A stretch of 49,765 nucleotides of DNA from Thioalkalivibrio halophilus (GCF_001995255.1 NZ_MUZR01000018.1:1-49765), one strand, 5' to 3'; shown: positions 23,803 to 31,899, counted from the first letter of the stretch. Translations and numbers: made by a program. Notes: generated by a model not told the origin, from the sequence alone.

Positions 23803-24371
23803 GCCGGCCGGCGCTGTTCCTCGACCGTGACGGCGTGATCAACGTGGATCACGCCTATGTGTACCGCCCCGAGGACTTCGATTTCATGCCCGGGATCTTC
23901 GAGCTGGTGGCCCGGGCCGGTGCCGCCGGCTACCCCGTTGTGGTGGTCACCAACCAGTCCGGCATCGGTCGCGGGTACTACGGCGAGGACGACTTCGAGC
24001 GGCTGACGCAGTGGATGCGGGCCCGTTTTGCCGAACGCGGCGGACGTCTGGATGCGGTCTATCACTGCCCGCACCATCCGCGCGATGCGCTGGAGCCCTG
24101 GCGGCGCGACTGTCCGGACCGCAAACCCGCCCCGGGCATGCTGTTGCGGGCGCGGGACGCGCTGGACGTGGATCTGGCGCATTCGGTACTGGTAGGGGAC
24201 CGCCCCTCCGACCTGGAGGCCGCGCGCCGTGCCGGGGTGGGCACGCGGCTGCTGTTCGCTCCGGAGACCCCGGATGCGGAACAGGCGGCTGCGCTGCAGG
24301 CGGATCCGCAGGCACGGCGGATCCGTTCCCTGCAGGAGGCGGCGGCGCTTCTGGAGACGGAACGCTCCTGA
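23799..24371 (+). CDS. gmhB: D-glycero-beta-D-manno-heptose-1,7-bisphosphate 7-phosphatase
   Basis: GmhB removes the 7-phosphate from heptose 1,7-bisphosphate, the product of the HldE kinase, before HldE adds AMP. It is a 190-residue HAD phosphatase: FLDRDGVINVD near residue 7 holds the nucleophile and acid Asp pair, VVVTNQSGIGRGYY is motif II, KPAPGMLLRA carries the motif III Lys, and SVLVGDRPSDLEAAR is motif IV. CPHHPRDALEPWRRDC supplies the Cys/His zinc loop typical of GmhB. GTG at 23799 gives a GTGA overlap with the gmhA stop. Its stop TGA overlaps the waaA ATG by one base. Histidinol-phosphatase relatives are excluded by context. Confidence 0.92.
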   Translation: MSRPALFLDRDGVINVDHAYVYRPEDFDFMPGIFELVARAGAAGYPVVVVTNQSGIGRGYYGEDDFERLTQWMRARFAERGGRLDAVYHCPHHPRDALEPWRRDCPDRKPAPGMLLRARDALDVDLAHSVLVGDRPSDLEAARRAGVGTRLLFAPETPDAEQAAALQADPQARRIRSLQEAAALLETERS

Positions 24372-25651
24372 TGCGGCGCGCCGGTTACGCGGTCCTGTCA
24401 CGCCTGCTGGCGCCGGTCATGGGCGCGGTCCTGTGGCGGCGTGCCGCGCGCAACCACGTCCCGGCGGCGCGCCGCCTGGAATGGTTGGGCCGGGGTGCCG
24501 CGCCGCCGTCGGGGGCATGGTGGGTGCATGCCGCCTCGGTGGGCGAGGTGGAGGCCGCCCTGCCGCTGATACGGGGCCTGCGCGAGCGATTCCCCCGGGT
24601 GTCCGTGCTGGTGACCACCACCACGCCCGAGGGCGCGGCGCGGATCACGGCGGCGGGCATCGACGACGTCCACCATCGTTTTCTGCCGCTGGATCTCCCC
24701 GGCGCCGTGCGGCGCTTCGTGGTCGCGGCCCGACCGCGTGCCGGGGTGATCGTGGAGACCGAGCTGTGGCCGCATCTGTTCGCGGCCTGCGAGCGCGCCG
24801 GGGTGCCCCTGGTGCTGGCCAGCGGCCGGCTCTCGGATCGTGCGTTCCGGCGCTATCAGCGCCAGCAGCCGCTGATCGGCGAGGTACTGGGCGTGCCCAT
24901 GCGAATCCTTGCGCAGGATTCCACGGCCGCCGGGCGGTTCCGGGCACTGGGCGCGCCGCCCGGGCGGGTGGAGATCGGCGGCAACCTGAAGTTCGATCGC
25001 GATCCGCCTGCGGGCGCCGAGGGGGGCGCGGCACTGCGTGCCGCCCTGTGTTCCGCGGAGGTGCCGGTGTGGGCGGCGGTCAGTACCCGCGAGGGCGAGG
25101 ACGAGGCCGTGCTGGCGGCTCATGCCGCCTTGCGCAGGCACCATCCGGACGCACGGCTGATCTGGGTACCGCGCCACCCGCAGCGTTTCGATACCGTGGC
25201 GCGGGCGGCCGCGGACGCGGGCCTGTCGGTGGCGCGACGCTCGCTGCAGGCGGACGCCCCCGGGCGCGCGGACCGCGAGGCCGACGTACTGCTGGGGGAT
25301 ACTCTCGGCGAGATGGGGCTCTATCTCGCGGCGGCCGACGTGGCCTTCGTCGGTGGCAGTCTGGTGCCGCTGGGCGGACAGAACCTGCTGGAGCCGGCGG
25401 CCCTGGGGCGACCGGTGCTCACCGGCCCGGACGTGTCGAATTTCGCCGCTGTCGCCCGCGCCCTGGATGCCGTGGATGCCCGCATCGAAGTCGCCGATGG
25501 CGACGCGCTGGGCGCGGCTCTGGTCGGACTGTTCGGCGACCCGGAACGAGGGCGGCGCATGGCCGTAGCCGGCCAGGATGTGGTGGCCTCCGGGCGCGGT
25601 GCCGTGGCGCGGGTCCTGGGTGTGCTGGAGGAGACGGTGGCGGCAGGCTGA
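24371..25651 (+). CDS. waaA: 3-deoxy-D-manno-octulosonic acid transferase
   Basis: WaaA transfers Kdo from CMP-Kdo to tetra-acyl lipid IVA at the inner membrane. The 426-residue protein has an N-terminal hydrophobic/basic anchor, then WWVHAASVGEVEAALPLIRG with the catalytic-type Glu, VLVTTTTPEG, IVETELWPHLFAACERAGVP, and in the donor domain WAAVSTREGEDEAVL, IWVPRHPQRF and FVGGSLVPLGGQNLLEPAAL. These are the KdtA signatures. The start overlaps the gmhB stop (TGATG). The REP-like inverted repeat in the next 250 bases may end or stabilise the transcript. Whether it adds one or two Kdo residues cannot be read, but KdkA in the locus favours a phosphorylated Kdo. Confidence 0.95.
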   Translation: MRRAGYAVLSRLLAPVMGAVLWRRAARNHVPAARRLEWLGRGAAPPSGAWWVHAASVGEVEAALPLIRGLRERFPRVSVLVTTTTPEGAARITAAGIDDVHHRFLPLDLPGAVRRFVVAARPRAGVIVETELWPHLFAACERAGVPLVLASGRLSDRAFRRYQRQQPLIGEVLGVPMRILAQDSTAAGRFRALGAPPGRVEIGGNLKFDRDPPAGAEGGAALRAALCSAEVPVWAAVSTREGEDEAVLAAHAALRRHHPDARLIWVPRHPQRFDTVARAAADAGLSVARRSLQADAPGRADREADVLLGDTLGEMGLYLAAADVAFVGGSLVPLGGQNLLEPAALGRPVLTGPDVSNFAAVARALDAVDARIEVADGDALGAALVGLFGDPERGRRMAVAGQDVVASGRGAVARVLGVLEETVAAG

Positions 25652-25732
25652 TTCCGTGCCGGCGCCGCCTGGCTTCCTGGCACAGAACCTGCCGATCGGT
25701 TATGGCCGGATCGAGGGCGTCCACCGGCCATG

Positions 25733-25802
25733 TTCGCGTGCGAGCACGCTCCCACCTTTCTGTTCGCATCACCCCGCCTGTGGGAGCGTGCTCGCACGCG
25801 AA
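25733..25802. repeat. REP/BIME-like inverted repeat pair
   Basis: Two perfect 23-base arms in inverted orientation lie at 25733-25755 and 25780-25802, separated by 24 bases. Each arm is itself partly palindromic (GCGTGC-GA-GCACGC). The arm read as GTGGGAGCGTGCTCGCACGC resembles the REP elements widespread in Pseudomonas and other gammaproteobacteria (GTGGGAGC followed by a GC hairpin, then GCGAA). It fits a BIME of two REPs between the convergent waaA and msbA genes. REPs of this kind are mobilised by RAYT transposases, none of which is in the window. The pair may also act as a bidirectional terminator or protect mRNA 3' ends. Confidence 0.75.
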
Positions 25803-25897
25803 TCGGCAGGGTCCGGGTGACTCCCCGGAATCGCCGCATGACTTGCTCTCCGACTGCATCCGTTTGAATCGCAGCCAGCCCGGTCAGCGCCGGAGGA

Positions 25898-27691
25898 TCA
25901 CTCTTCGGGGCCGGCCTGTTCTTCCTCGCCGAACTGACCCTTCTGCAGCCCGGCGTAATGTCCGCCGGCCTCCATCAGCTCGTTGTGCGTACCGGATTCC
26001 ACCACCTGGCCGTCGTCCAGCACCAGGATGCGGTCGGCGTCCTCCACCGTGGACAGGCGATGCGCGATCACCAGCGTGGTGCGTCCGCGCATCAGCTGTT
26101 CCAGGGCGTCCTGGATCTTCTGCTCGGACTCCGAGTCGAGTGCCGAGGTGGCCTCGTCGAGGATCAGGATGGGTGCGTCCTTGAGCAGGGCGCGGGCGAT
26201 TGCCAGCCGTTGCCGCTGCCCGCCGGAGAGCATCACGCCGTTCTCGCCCACCACGGTGTCGAAGCCGTCGGGCAGGTCGTCGATGAACTCCAGGGCGTTG
26301 GCCGCGCGCGCAGCCTCGTGCAGCTCTTCGGCGGATGGTTCGCGCGCCAGGCCGTAGCCGATGTTGTTGGCCACGGTGTCGTTGAACAGCACCACCTGCT
26401 GGCTGACCAGCGCCATCTGCCCGCGCAGGTCGCGCAGTGGATATTCCCGCACCGGATGGCCGTCCAGGCGCACTTCCCCGTGTTCGGGTTCGTAGAAGCG
26501 TGGAATCAGACTGGCCAGGGTGCTCTTGCCGCTGCCGGACCGTCCGACCAGGGCCACGGTCTGCCCCGGCCGGATCTCCAGCGAGATGTCGCGCAGCACC
26601 CAGTCCTCGGTCTGCGGATAGCGGAACCAGACATGGTCGACCTCGAGATGTCCCTCGGCCCGTTCCAGGCGGCGTTCACCGTGGTCCGGTTCCGGGGAGG
26701 TGTCCAGCACCTCGAACACGCTCTCGCCCGCGGCCAGCGCCTTCTGGATCTCCGAGTTGACCTTGACCACCCGTTTGAGCGGGGGCAGCAGCAGAAGCAT
26801 GGCCGCAATGAAGGAAATCATGCCGCCGGGGGTGATCGTCTCCATCACCATGTCCATGGTGGCCAGATAAACGATGATGGCCAGCGCGATGACCGCACCG
26901 AACTGTGACAGGGGCTGACTGGCGGCCTCCACCGTCTTGTAGCGCATGAACTGTCGGTGGTGGCGCTCGTTGATCTTGCGGAAGCGGCTGGATTCATAGT
27001 CTTCGGCGCCGAAGATCTTGACCTCCGAATGCCCGCGAATGCTGTCTTCCGCGACCTGGGCATAATCCCCCACCGAGCGCTGCATACGCCGGCTGAACTT
27101 GCGAAAACGCTTGTTGGCTGCGGTAATGACCAGGGCTACCGCGGGTGCCAGTCCGAACACGATCAGCATCAGCCAGCCGCTGAGCCAGGTCATGTACATC
27201 AACAGGAAAAGGATGGTGAAGCTGTCCTTGACCAGGATCAGGATGGCCTTGGAAGCGGCCGCACTGATCTGATTGACGTTATAGGTAAGCTTGGCCAGCA
27301 GGGTGCCGGAGGAATGCCGGTCAAAGAACCCTGCCGGCAGCCGCAGGTACTGATCGAATACGGCCTGGCGGATGTCCTTGACCACTTTACGGCCGACCCA
27401 GGCCACCGTGTATTGTGCGGCGAAGGTGGTGAATGCATAGAAGAAAAAGATGCCCACCAGACCCAGCGGCACCCAGATGCGGGCATCCGGATCCTGCTGG
27501 ATGAACGTGCCATCCACCAGCGGCTGGATGATCCAGGCGAAGGCGGCCTGGCCAGCGGCGGCCAGGATCATTGAGATGATCGCCACGATGCCCATGCGCC
27601 AGTACGGCTTGATGAACTGGAAGATCCGGCGGAACAGATTCCAGGATTCGCCGGCGCTGGGGTGGGTGGCGTCGAGTGCTTTTCTCTTCAT
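25898..27691 (-). CDS. msbA: Lipid A export ABC transporter, permease/ATPase
   Basis: MsbA flips core-lipid A across the inner membrane. The 597-residue protein has a six-segment transmembrane domain (MGIVAIISMILAAAGQAAFA; VPLGLVGIFFFYAFTTFAA; two pairs further on) followed by an ATPase domain: ALVGRSGSGKSTLASLIPRF (Walker A), Q-loop near MALVSQQVVL, MLSGGQRQRLAIARALL (signature), ILILDEATSALDSE (Walker B) and VIAHRLSTVEDAD (switch His). The ATG at 27691 gives a family-typical N-terminus; the longer frame upstream runs into the SprT gene region. It converges on waaA across the REP pair. Other type I exporters look similar, but the LPS context supports MsbA. Confidence 0.9.
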   Translation of the reverse strand: MKRKALDATHPSAGESWNLFRRIFQFIKPYWRMGIVAIISMILAAAGQAAFAWIIQPLVDGTFIQQDPDARIWVPLGLVGIFFFYAFTTFAAQYTVAWVGRKVVKDIRQAVFDQYLRLPAGFFDRHSSGTLLAKLTYNVNQISAAASKAILILVKDSFTILFLLMYMTWLSGWLMLIVFGLAPAVALVITAANKRFRKFSRRMQRSVGDYAQVAEDSIRGHSEVKIFGAEDYESSRFRKINERHHRQFMRYKTVEAASQPLSQFGAVIALAIIVYLATMDMVMETITPGGMISFIAAMLLLLPPLKRVVKVNSEIQKALAAGESVFEVLDTSPEPDHGERRLERAEGHLEVDHVWFRYPQTEDWVLRDISLEIRPGQTVALVGRSGSGKSTLASLIPRFYEPEHGEVRLDGHPVREYPLRDLRGQMALVSQQVVLFNDTVANNIGYGLAREPSAEELHEAARAANALEFIDDLPDGFDTVVGENGVMLSGGQRQRLAIARALLKDAPILILDEATSALDSESEQKIQDALEQLMRGRTTLVIAHRLSTVEDADRILVLDDGQVVESGTHNELMEAGGHYAGLQKGQFGEEEQAGPEE

Positions 27692-27795
27692 GCGATTGCG
27701 GGGTCCTGGTCGGAACGCCGGCTGCGGGATTGGCTGCGAAGCCGGGCAGGCATGATAACAGACCTCCCCGGGCGCCTCCGGGGCGCGGCGGTGCG

Positions 27796-28293
27796 TCATT
27801 CGTTCGGGCGCAGCCAGCCCCCGCATTGCCGGCACTGGTAGCGGTAACCCTTGTTGCGAATCAGGGCGTGGCGCTGCGGGCTCAGCGCATGGTGCCTGCA
27901 GTCGCAGACATAAGCATAGGTGCGCTGGCGGCGTGCGGGTGTGAGCGGTGTGGCATGACGCACCCGGGGCGTGGCGCCGAGGTGGTGCATGATGGCCTGC
28001 CATTCCGCGCCGTGGGGGCGTACCCGGCGTCCGCGATAAAGGGCGTAAACCGCGGCATGGGCCACTTCGTGTGCAATGGTTTCCGGGAAATGCGCATCCC
28101 AGTCGTGAACAAAGGCCTCGGGGTTGAAACGGATGGTCTCCTGACCCCGGTGCACTCGGAATTGCCCTGCGGCGCGGCCGCGCAGATCAAAGCGTATCTC
28201 CGGGGTGGCGGTCGCGGGCTGACCGGTGGCCTCGATGTAAAAGGAACGCGTACGCCGACGGATGCGATCCCGCGATTCGGTGTCGAGATTCAT
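27796..28293 (-). CDS. SprT-like zinc metalloprotease
   Basis: A 165-residue SprT-family protein. ETIAHEVAHAAVYALY (H75 and H79) is the HExxH zinc site. The C-terminus has a zinc-ribbon of YVCDC and YQCRQCGGW. The eukaryotic relative Spartan digests DNA-protein crosslinks; the bacterial proteins are little studied, so the substrate is unknown. RPHGAEWQAIMHHLG, after the active site, supplies the third His ligand. It lies 104 bases upstream of msbA on the same strand and diverges from the coiled-coil/winged-helix gene. The start ATG at 28293 lies at the natural N-terminus; its ribosome-binding site is weak (GAAAG). Confidence 0.85.
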   Translation of the reverse strand: MNLDTESRDRIRRRTRSFYIEATGQPATATPEIRFDLRGRAAGQFRVHRGQETIRFNPEAFVHDWDAHFPETIAHEVAHAAVYALYRGRRVRPHGAEWQAIMHHLGATPRVRHATPLTPARRQRTYAYVCDCRHHALSPQRHALIRNKGYRYQCRQCGGWLRPNE

Positions 28294-28330
28294 GCAGAAT
28301 TTTGGTTTCTTTCGGGGATTCGTGGCATAT

Positions 28331-28359
28331 TTGTAAAAAGATGGCGCGACCGCAATATT
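28331..28359 (+). promoter_or_regulatory. Candidate promoter of the coiled-coil/winged-helix gene
   Basis: TTGTAA (28331-28336) and AATATT (28354-28359) are spaced by 17 bases in an AT-rich spacer (28294-28436) that contrasts with the GC-rich surroundings. The element lies about 78 bases upstream of the 28437 start, which itself has a good GGAG ribosome-binding site at 28429. AATATT is only a partial -10 match, so this is a candidate. Confidence 0.35.
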
Positions 28360-28436
28360 TTATGCGTTGTCGTTATCTTCCGGAATTCGCATTGAGGCGG
28401 ATTCTGCAGACATCGAAACGAATATTGGAGTGAGTA

Positions 28437-28883
28437 ATGGCTGTGGATGACAAGAAGGCTTCCGAACTGTCGGCCGAGGAACTTTATGCCCTGGCACGGG
28501 AGCGCGAGCGCGAAGAAGAGGAACGCAAGGAAGCCGAGCGCAAGGAAAAACGCGAGGCGCTGAAGGAAAAGCGCCGCGAAATGGTCGCCCGGCACAAGGC
28601 CGAACTGCGCGAACTCGACCGCCAGATCGAGGAACTGGGCGGGCGCGTCGGGGGCCGGCGGAAGGCCTCGTCCGCACGCGGCGGGCGCCGCGGCGGCGGT
28701 GGTTCCATCAGCCAGAAACTGTGCGACATCGTGGCCTCGCAGTCGGAGATGAGTGTGAAGGACATCAAGGCCGAGGCCGAGAAGGCCGGGCTTGATACCC
28801 GTAACATCAGTCAGACGCTGGCCTATCTCAAGCGTCAGGGGCGTCTGACGTCGCCGCGTCGCGGCGTTTACAAGGCCGCCTGA
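28437..28883 (+). CDS. Coiled-coil protein with C-terminal winged-helix-like domain
   Basis: A 148-residue protein of unknown function in three parts. Residues 1-70 are almost pure charged helix (AEELYALAREREREEEERKE and onward) with heptad-like spacing, predicting a coiled-coil oligomer. Residues 70-92 are a basic Gly/Arg linker (GGRRGGGG). Residues 92-148 look like a helix-turn-helix/winged domain: SISQKLCDIVASQ, MSVKDIKAEAEKAGLDTRNI, TLAYLKRQGRLTSPRRGVY. This oligomeriser-linker-DNA-binder plan recalls nucleoid proteins such as H-NS, though no sequence match to them is claimed. It stands alone between divergent and convergent neighbours, with its own promoter candidate and terminator. Confidence 0.8.
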   Translation: MAVDDKKASELSAEELYALAREREREEEERKEAERKEKREALKEKRREMVARHKAELRELDRQIEELGGRVGGRRKASSARGGRRGGGGSISQKLCDIVASQSEMSVKDIKAEAEKAGLDTRNISQTLAYLKRQGRLTSPRRGVYKAA

Positions 28884-28887
28884 GAAA

Positions 28888-28925
28888 GGGGCGCCCGGGA
28901 GCGGGCGGCTCGCCCCCCTCTTCCT
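28888..28925 (+). terminator. Candidate terminator after the coiled-coil gene
   Basis: GGGGCG (28888-28893) pairs with CGCCCC (28911-28916), enclosing an inner GAGC/GCTC stem, followed by the pyrimidine stretch CTCTTCCTCT. It lies five bases past the stop of the 28437 gene and before the convergent rnd end. The tract is C/T rather than pure T, so strength is uncertain. Confidence 0.45.
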
Positions 28926-28950
28926 CTCCCGCCGGGGAAGGCTGGCGGCC

Positions 28951-30111
28951 TCATCCGGCCGTGGATTTCAGCTCGAGTCCGTTTGCGGGAGCGCGTGACA
29001 ACGCGGTTTCGCCGTTCAGCCAGCGCTGAATCTCGGCGCCCGCCACGTGATGGCGCCAGCCGCTGCCGAGGCGGCTGTCCTGCGCGCGTCCGCGCACCAG
29101 TTCCACGACATCCTTGCGCTGGGCGATGGCCGCGGGCGTGATCTCCTGCCTGCGTGCGAGTTCGCGCAGCAGGGCCATGGCCATGTCGGCGAGCACCTCG
29201 TCAGCCTCGGACAGCGGCTTCTGTTTCGGCAATGCCGGCCATTCCGACTGCGGACGCTCGCGTCCTGCCCGAATCGCCTCCAGCAGGCCCTGTACCCGGT
29301 CGTCGTTCATGCCCGAGGGGAAACCGCGCAGTCCGCGCAGTTGCGAGCTCCCTGCGGGTGCCCGGCGGGCGATCTCCAGCAGCAGGTCATCGCTCAGGAC
29401 CCACTTGCGCGGCCGGTCGCTGCTCTGCGCCGTGCGTTCGCGCCATGCGGCCACGGCCTGCAGCACGGAGAGTTCGCGCGGTTTCAGGCGCTTGTGTCCG
29501 GAGACCCGGCGCCAGGCCGCCTCGGGATCCGCGCGGTAGGCCTCGGGGTCGGCGAGGGCGTCCATCTCCGGCTGCAGCCATTCCAGGCGCCCGCTGCTCT
29601 CCAGTTCCGCGTGCATCTGCTGGTACAGGGCCGCGAGATAGCGCACATCGTCGGCGGCATATGCCAGCTGCTCCGAATCCAGCGGACGGCGCGACCAGTC
29701 GGTGCGGGTCTGGCTCTTGTCCAGTTCGTGGTCGAGCACCGCGCGGACCAGGTTGGCATAGCCCACCTGATCGCCGTGTCCCAGCATCGCGGCGGCGATC
29801 TGGGTGTCGAACGCAGGCGCGGGCACGTCGCCGGTCTCGCGCAGCAGGATCTCCATGTCCTGCCAGGCGGAATGAAAGACCTTGGTCACGGAGCGATCGT
29901 GCAGCAGCGGGGCCAGCCGTTTTACGTCCAGCACCAGCGGGTCGATGCTGCCGATGTGCTCCGGGGTGGCCGCCTGGATCAGGCAGAGCTTCGGGTAGTA
30001 GGTCTTCTCGCGCAGGAACTCGGTGTCCAGGGCGATCCACGGGGCACCCCGAACGGCCTGCAGGAATGCCTGCAGTGCCTCCGGGGTGTCGATCAGGCCG
30101 TGATCATGCAT
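28951..30111 (-). CDS. rnd: Ribonuclease D
   Basis: RNase D is a 3'-5' exoribonuclease that trims tRNA precursors. The 386-residue protein begins with the DEDDy nuclease domain: ALDTEFLREKTYYPKLCLIQ (Asp and Glu of ExoI), VFHSAWQDMEIL (ExoII Asp region) and LAYAADDVRYLAALYQQM (ExoIII Tyr/Asp). It continues into HRDC-type helical domains (LSVLQAVAAWRERTA; RKWVLSDDLLLEIARRAP). The ATG at 30111 gives the conserved N-terminus; the longer frame upstream is the DUF1244 gene in another frame. It overlaps that gene's end by 8 bases. Length and motifs fit the family. Confidence 0.93.
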   Translation of the reverse strand: MHDHGLIDTPEALQAFLQAVRGAPWIALDTEFLREKTYYPKLCLIQAATPEHIGSIDPLVLDVKRLAPLLHDRSVTKVFHSAWQDMEILLRETGDVPAPAFDTQIAAAMLGHGDQVGYANLVRAVLDHELDKSQTRTDWSRRPLDSEQLAYAADDVRYLAALYQQMHAELESSGRLEWLQPEMDALADPEAYRADPEAAWRRVSGHKRLKPRELSVLQAVAAWRERTAQSSDRPRKWVLSDDLLLEIARRAPAGSSQLRGLRGFPSGMNDDRVQGLLEAIRAGRERPQSEWPALPKQKPLSEADEVLADMAMALLRELARRQEITPAAIAQRKDVVELVRGRAQDSRLGSGWRHHVAGAEIQRWLNGETALSRAPANGLELKSTAG

Positions 30112-30409
30112 GGTCTTCGTCGGGACGGTTCTTTTCGAATGCCTCCAGCTGCTCGGTGCTGGCCGGTTTCTGATACCGCTCCTTCCACTCGGCGTAGGGC
30201 ATGCCGTAGACGATCTCGCGGGCGGCCTCGTAGTCGACGGACTCGCCGCGTTCCTCGGCGGCCGCGACATACCATTTGGACAGGCAGTTGCGGCAGAAAC
30301 CGGCGAGGTTCATCAGATCGATGTTCTGCACGTCCTTGCGCTCGTCCAGATGCTGAAGCAGGCGGCGGAAAACCGCGGCCTCGATCTCGGTCTGCTTGTT
30401 CGGGTCCAT
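30104..30409 (-). CDS. DUF1244-family protein
   Basis: A 101-residue protein starting MDPNKQTEIEAAVFRRLLQH and containing MNLAGFCRNCLSKWYVAAAEERG with a C-x-x-C pair, then YGMPYAEWKERYQ. This is the DUF1244 pattern found in proteobacteria; no biochemical role is established. The two Cys near residues 39-42 suggest metal or redox chemistry, which is inference. It overlaps the start of rnd by 8 bases on the same strand, so the two are co-translated. The 83-base spacer upstream (30410-30492), toward the mreD end, holds no gene and no promoter that I could fit. Confidence 0.85.
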   Translation of the reverse strand: MDPNKQTEIEAAVFRRLLQHLDERKDVQNIDLMNLAGFCRNCLSKWYVAAAEERGESVDYEAAREIVYGMPYAEWKERYQKPASTEQLEAFEKNRPDEDHA

Positions 30410-30492
30410 GGGGCCTCCGGTCGAATGGGGATTGTATGGCTCGAGGAGTATGCCGCAGGCCGGCGGCCGAGTGCGACGGCCCGCGTGCCGGT

Positions 30493-30984
30493 TCAGGTGA
30501 GATGCAGCAGCCAGCGTTTGCGCACGTCGCGCAGCAGCACGAAGATCAGGGGCCACACCAGCGCGCTGCTGAGCACGGGGGCCCAGTACCACGGGGTGCC
30601 CGGCGGCAGGCCGGTCAGGCCCTGCGGCCACAGCGCCACCAGTTTGTACAGGGCGATCAGGCCGATCACCACGATCATCTGCTGCCATACAGGATAAACC
30701 CGCAGGCGTGAATGCAGCTGGATGGTCAGATAGGCCACCAGCGCCATGGCCACGGCGTTCTGGCCGAGCAGTTGTCCCAGCAGGACATCCAGCAGCAGTC
30801 CGGACACGAACGCGGTGAACACCCCGATGCGCTGGGGAAAGGCCATGGCCCAGTAGATCAGGACCAGTGCCACCCATTCCGGACGCAGCAGCGCGAGGCC
30901 CTCGGGCATCGGCACGATGGCCAGCGCCAGCGCCGCCAGCAGGCTCAGCGGCACCGGCCAGGGGATGCCCGCGCCGCCGCTCAT
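30493..30984 (-). CDS. mreD: Rod shape-determining protein MreD
   Basis: MreD is an inner-membrane subunit of the elongasome that couples MreB filaments to peptidoglycan synthesis. The 163-residue protein has about five hydrophobic segments (PVPLSLLAALALAIVP; ALVLIYWAMAF; FTAFVSGLLLDVLLG; ALVAYLTIQLHS; MIVVIGLIALYKLVA; SALVWPLIFVLL). The Asp in GLLLDVLLGQLLGQNA matches the conserved family spot. Its start overlaps the mreC stop by ATGA. Gene order mreB-mreC-mreD on the minus strand is canonical, making the call safe although MreD is poorly conserved. Confidence 0.92.
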   Translation of the reverse strand: MSGGAGIPWPVPLSLLAALALAIVPMPEGLALLRPEWVALVLIYWAMAFPQRIGVFTAFVSGLLLDVLLGQLLGQNAVAMALVAYLTIQLHSRLRVYPVWQQMIVVIGLIALYKLVALWPQGLTGLPPGTPWYWAPVLSSALVWPLIFVLLRDVRKRWLLHLT

Positions 30985-31871
30985 GATGCCGGGCCGGTTT
31001 CGGTTTCGTCTTCGGTGGGCAGCGGAGTCGGGATCGCGTCGCGTTCATGGTCCTCCATCCACAGCAGCAGGACTTCGCGCGAGCGGTCCAGCGCGGCCAG
31101 GGGTTCCGCCTCGATGGCCAGGAACGGCTCGCCCGGCGGGCGTTCCACCGAGGTGACCCGCGCGACCGGGTAGTCTGCGGGGAAGCGCCCGCCCAGCCCC
31201 GAGGTCAGCAGCAGGTCGCCCTCGACGATGTCCTCCTGCGGCGGGACGTGGCGCATGTGCAGGCGCTGAGGGTTGCCGGTGCCGACCACGATGCCGCGCA
31301 GGCCGGTGCGGGCGCTGACTACCGGCAGTGCATGTCCGGGGTCGGAGATCAGCAGCGCCGTGGCGCTGGAGCGTTGTGCGGAGAGGATCTGCCCGACCAC
31401 GCCGTCGGCGTCGATCACCGGCTGGCCGGCATACACCGCATCGCGCTGTCCCTTGTCGAGCACGATCTGCTGGCGGAAGGGATCCAGGTCCACCGCAAGG
31501 ATCTGCGCGACCTGGACTTCCTCGTCGGCCTGACGGGCGGTGTTGAGCAGGGCGCGCAGGCGGTCGTTCTCCGCCTGCAATGCCTCGAAGCGGAGCTGGC
31601 GGGCGCGCAACTCGCTGTTTTCGCGCCGCAGGATGCGGTTCTCCACCACCAGGTCCTCGCGGCTGGAGAACGATTCCAGGACCCGCGAGCCCGCGCGGAT
31701 GGGCGCATCCACCGCGACCTGGATCGGGTAGGCCACGGTGGCGAGTACGCTGCGCACCGTCTGCAGTTCGTTCAGGCGGTGGTCGAGCACCATCAGCGCG
31801 ACCCCCACCAGGACCACGAAGAGCAGGCGAAGCGTGGGCGAGATGCCCAGTCTGAACAGGGGCTTGCTTAT
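30981..31871 (-). CDS. mreC: Rod shape-determining protein MreC
   Basis: MreC is a bitopic periplasmic scaffold that binds PBP2/RodA and MreB/MreD. The sequence has a transmembrane segment (LRLLFVVLVGVALMVLDHRL), a coiled coil (RENSELRARQLRFEALQAEN), and the beta-domain with DPFRQQIVLDKG, GVVGQIL, RTGLRGIVVGTG, DLLLTSGLGGRFPADYPVA. The annotated start is unusual. The first standard start in frame is GTG at 31817, which would cut into the transmembrane helix and has no ribosome-binding site. A perfect GGAGG at 31883-31879 points 7 bases ahead to ATA at 31871, giving ISKPLFRLGISPTLRLLF before that GTG, the expected family N-terminus. I report the frame from 31871. Confidence 0.85.
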   Translation of the reverse strand: MSKPLFRLGISPTLRLLFVVLVGVALMVLDHRLNELQTVRSVLATVAYPIQVAVDAPIRAGSRVLESFSSREDLVVENRILRRENSELRARQLRFEALQAENDRLRALLNTARQADEEVQVAQILAVDLDPFRQQIVLDKGQRDAVYAGQPVIDADGVVGQILSAQRSSATALLISDPGHALPVVSARTGLRGIVVGTGNPQRLHMRHVPPQEDIVEGDLLLTSGLGGRFPADYPVARVTSVERPPGEPFLAIEAEPLAALDRSREVLLLWMEDHERDAIPTPLPTEDETETGPAS

Positions 31872-31899
31872 AACCGAACCTCCGGAACGCGGGGCGACT

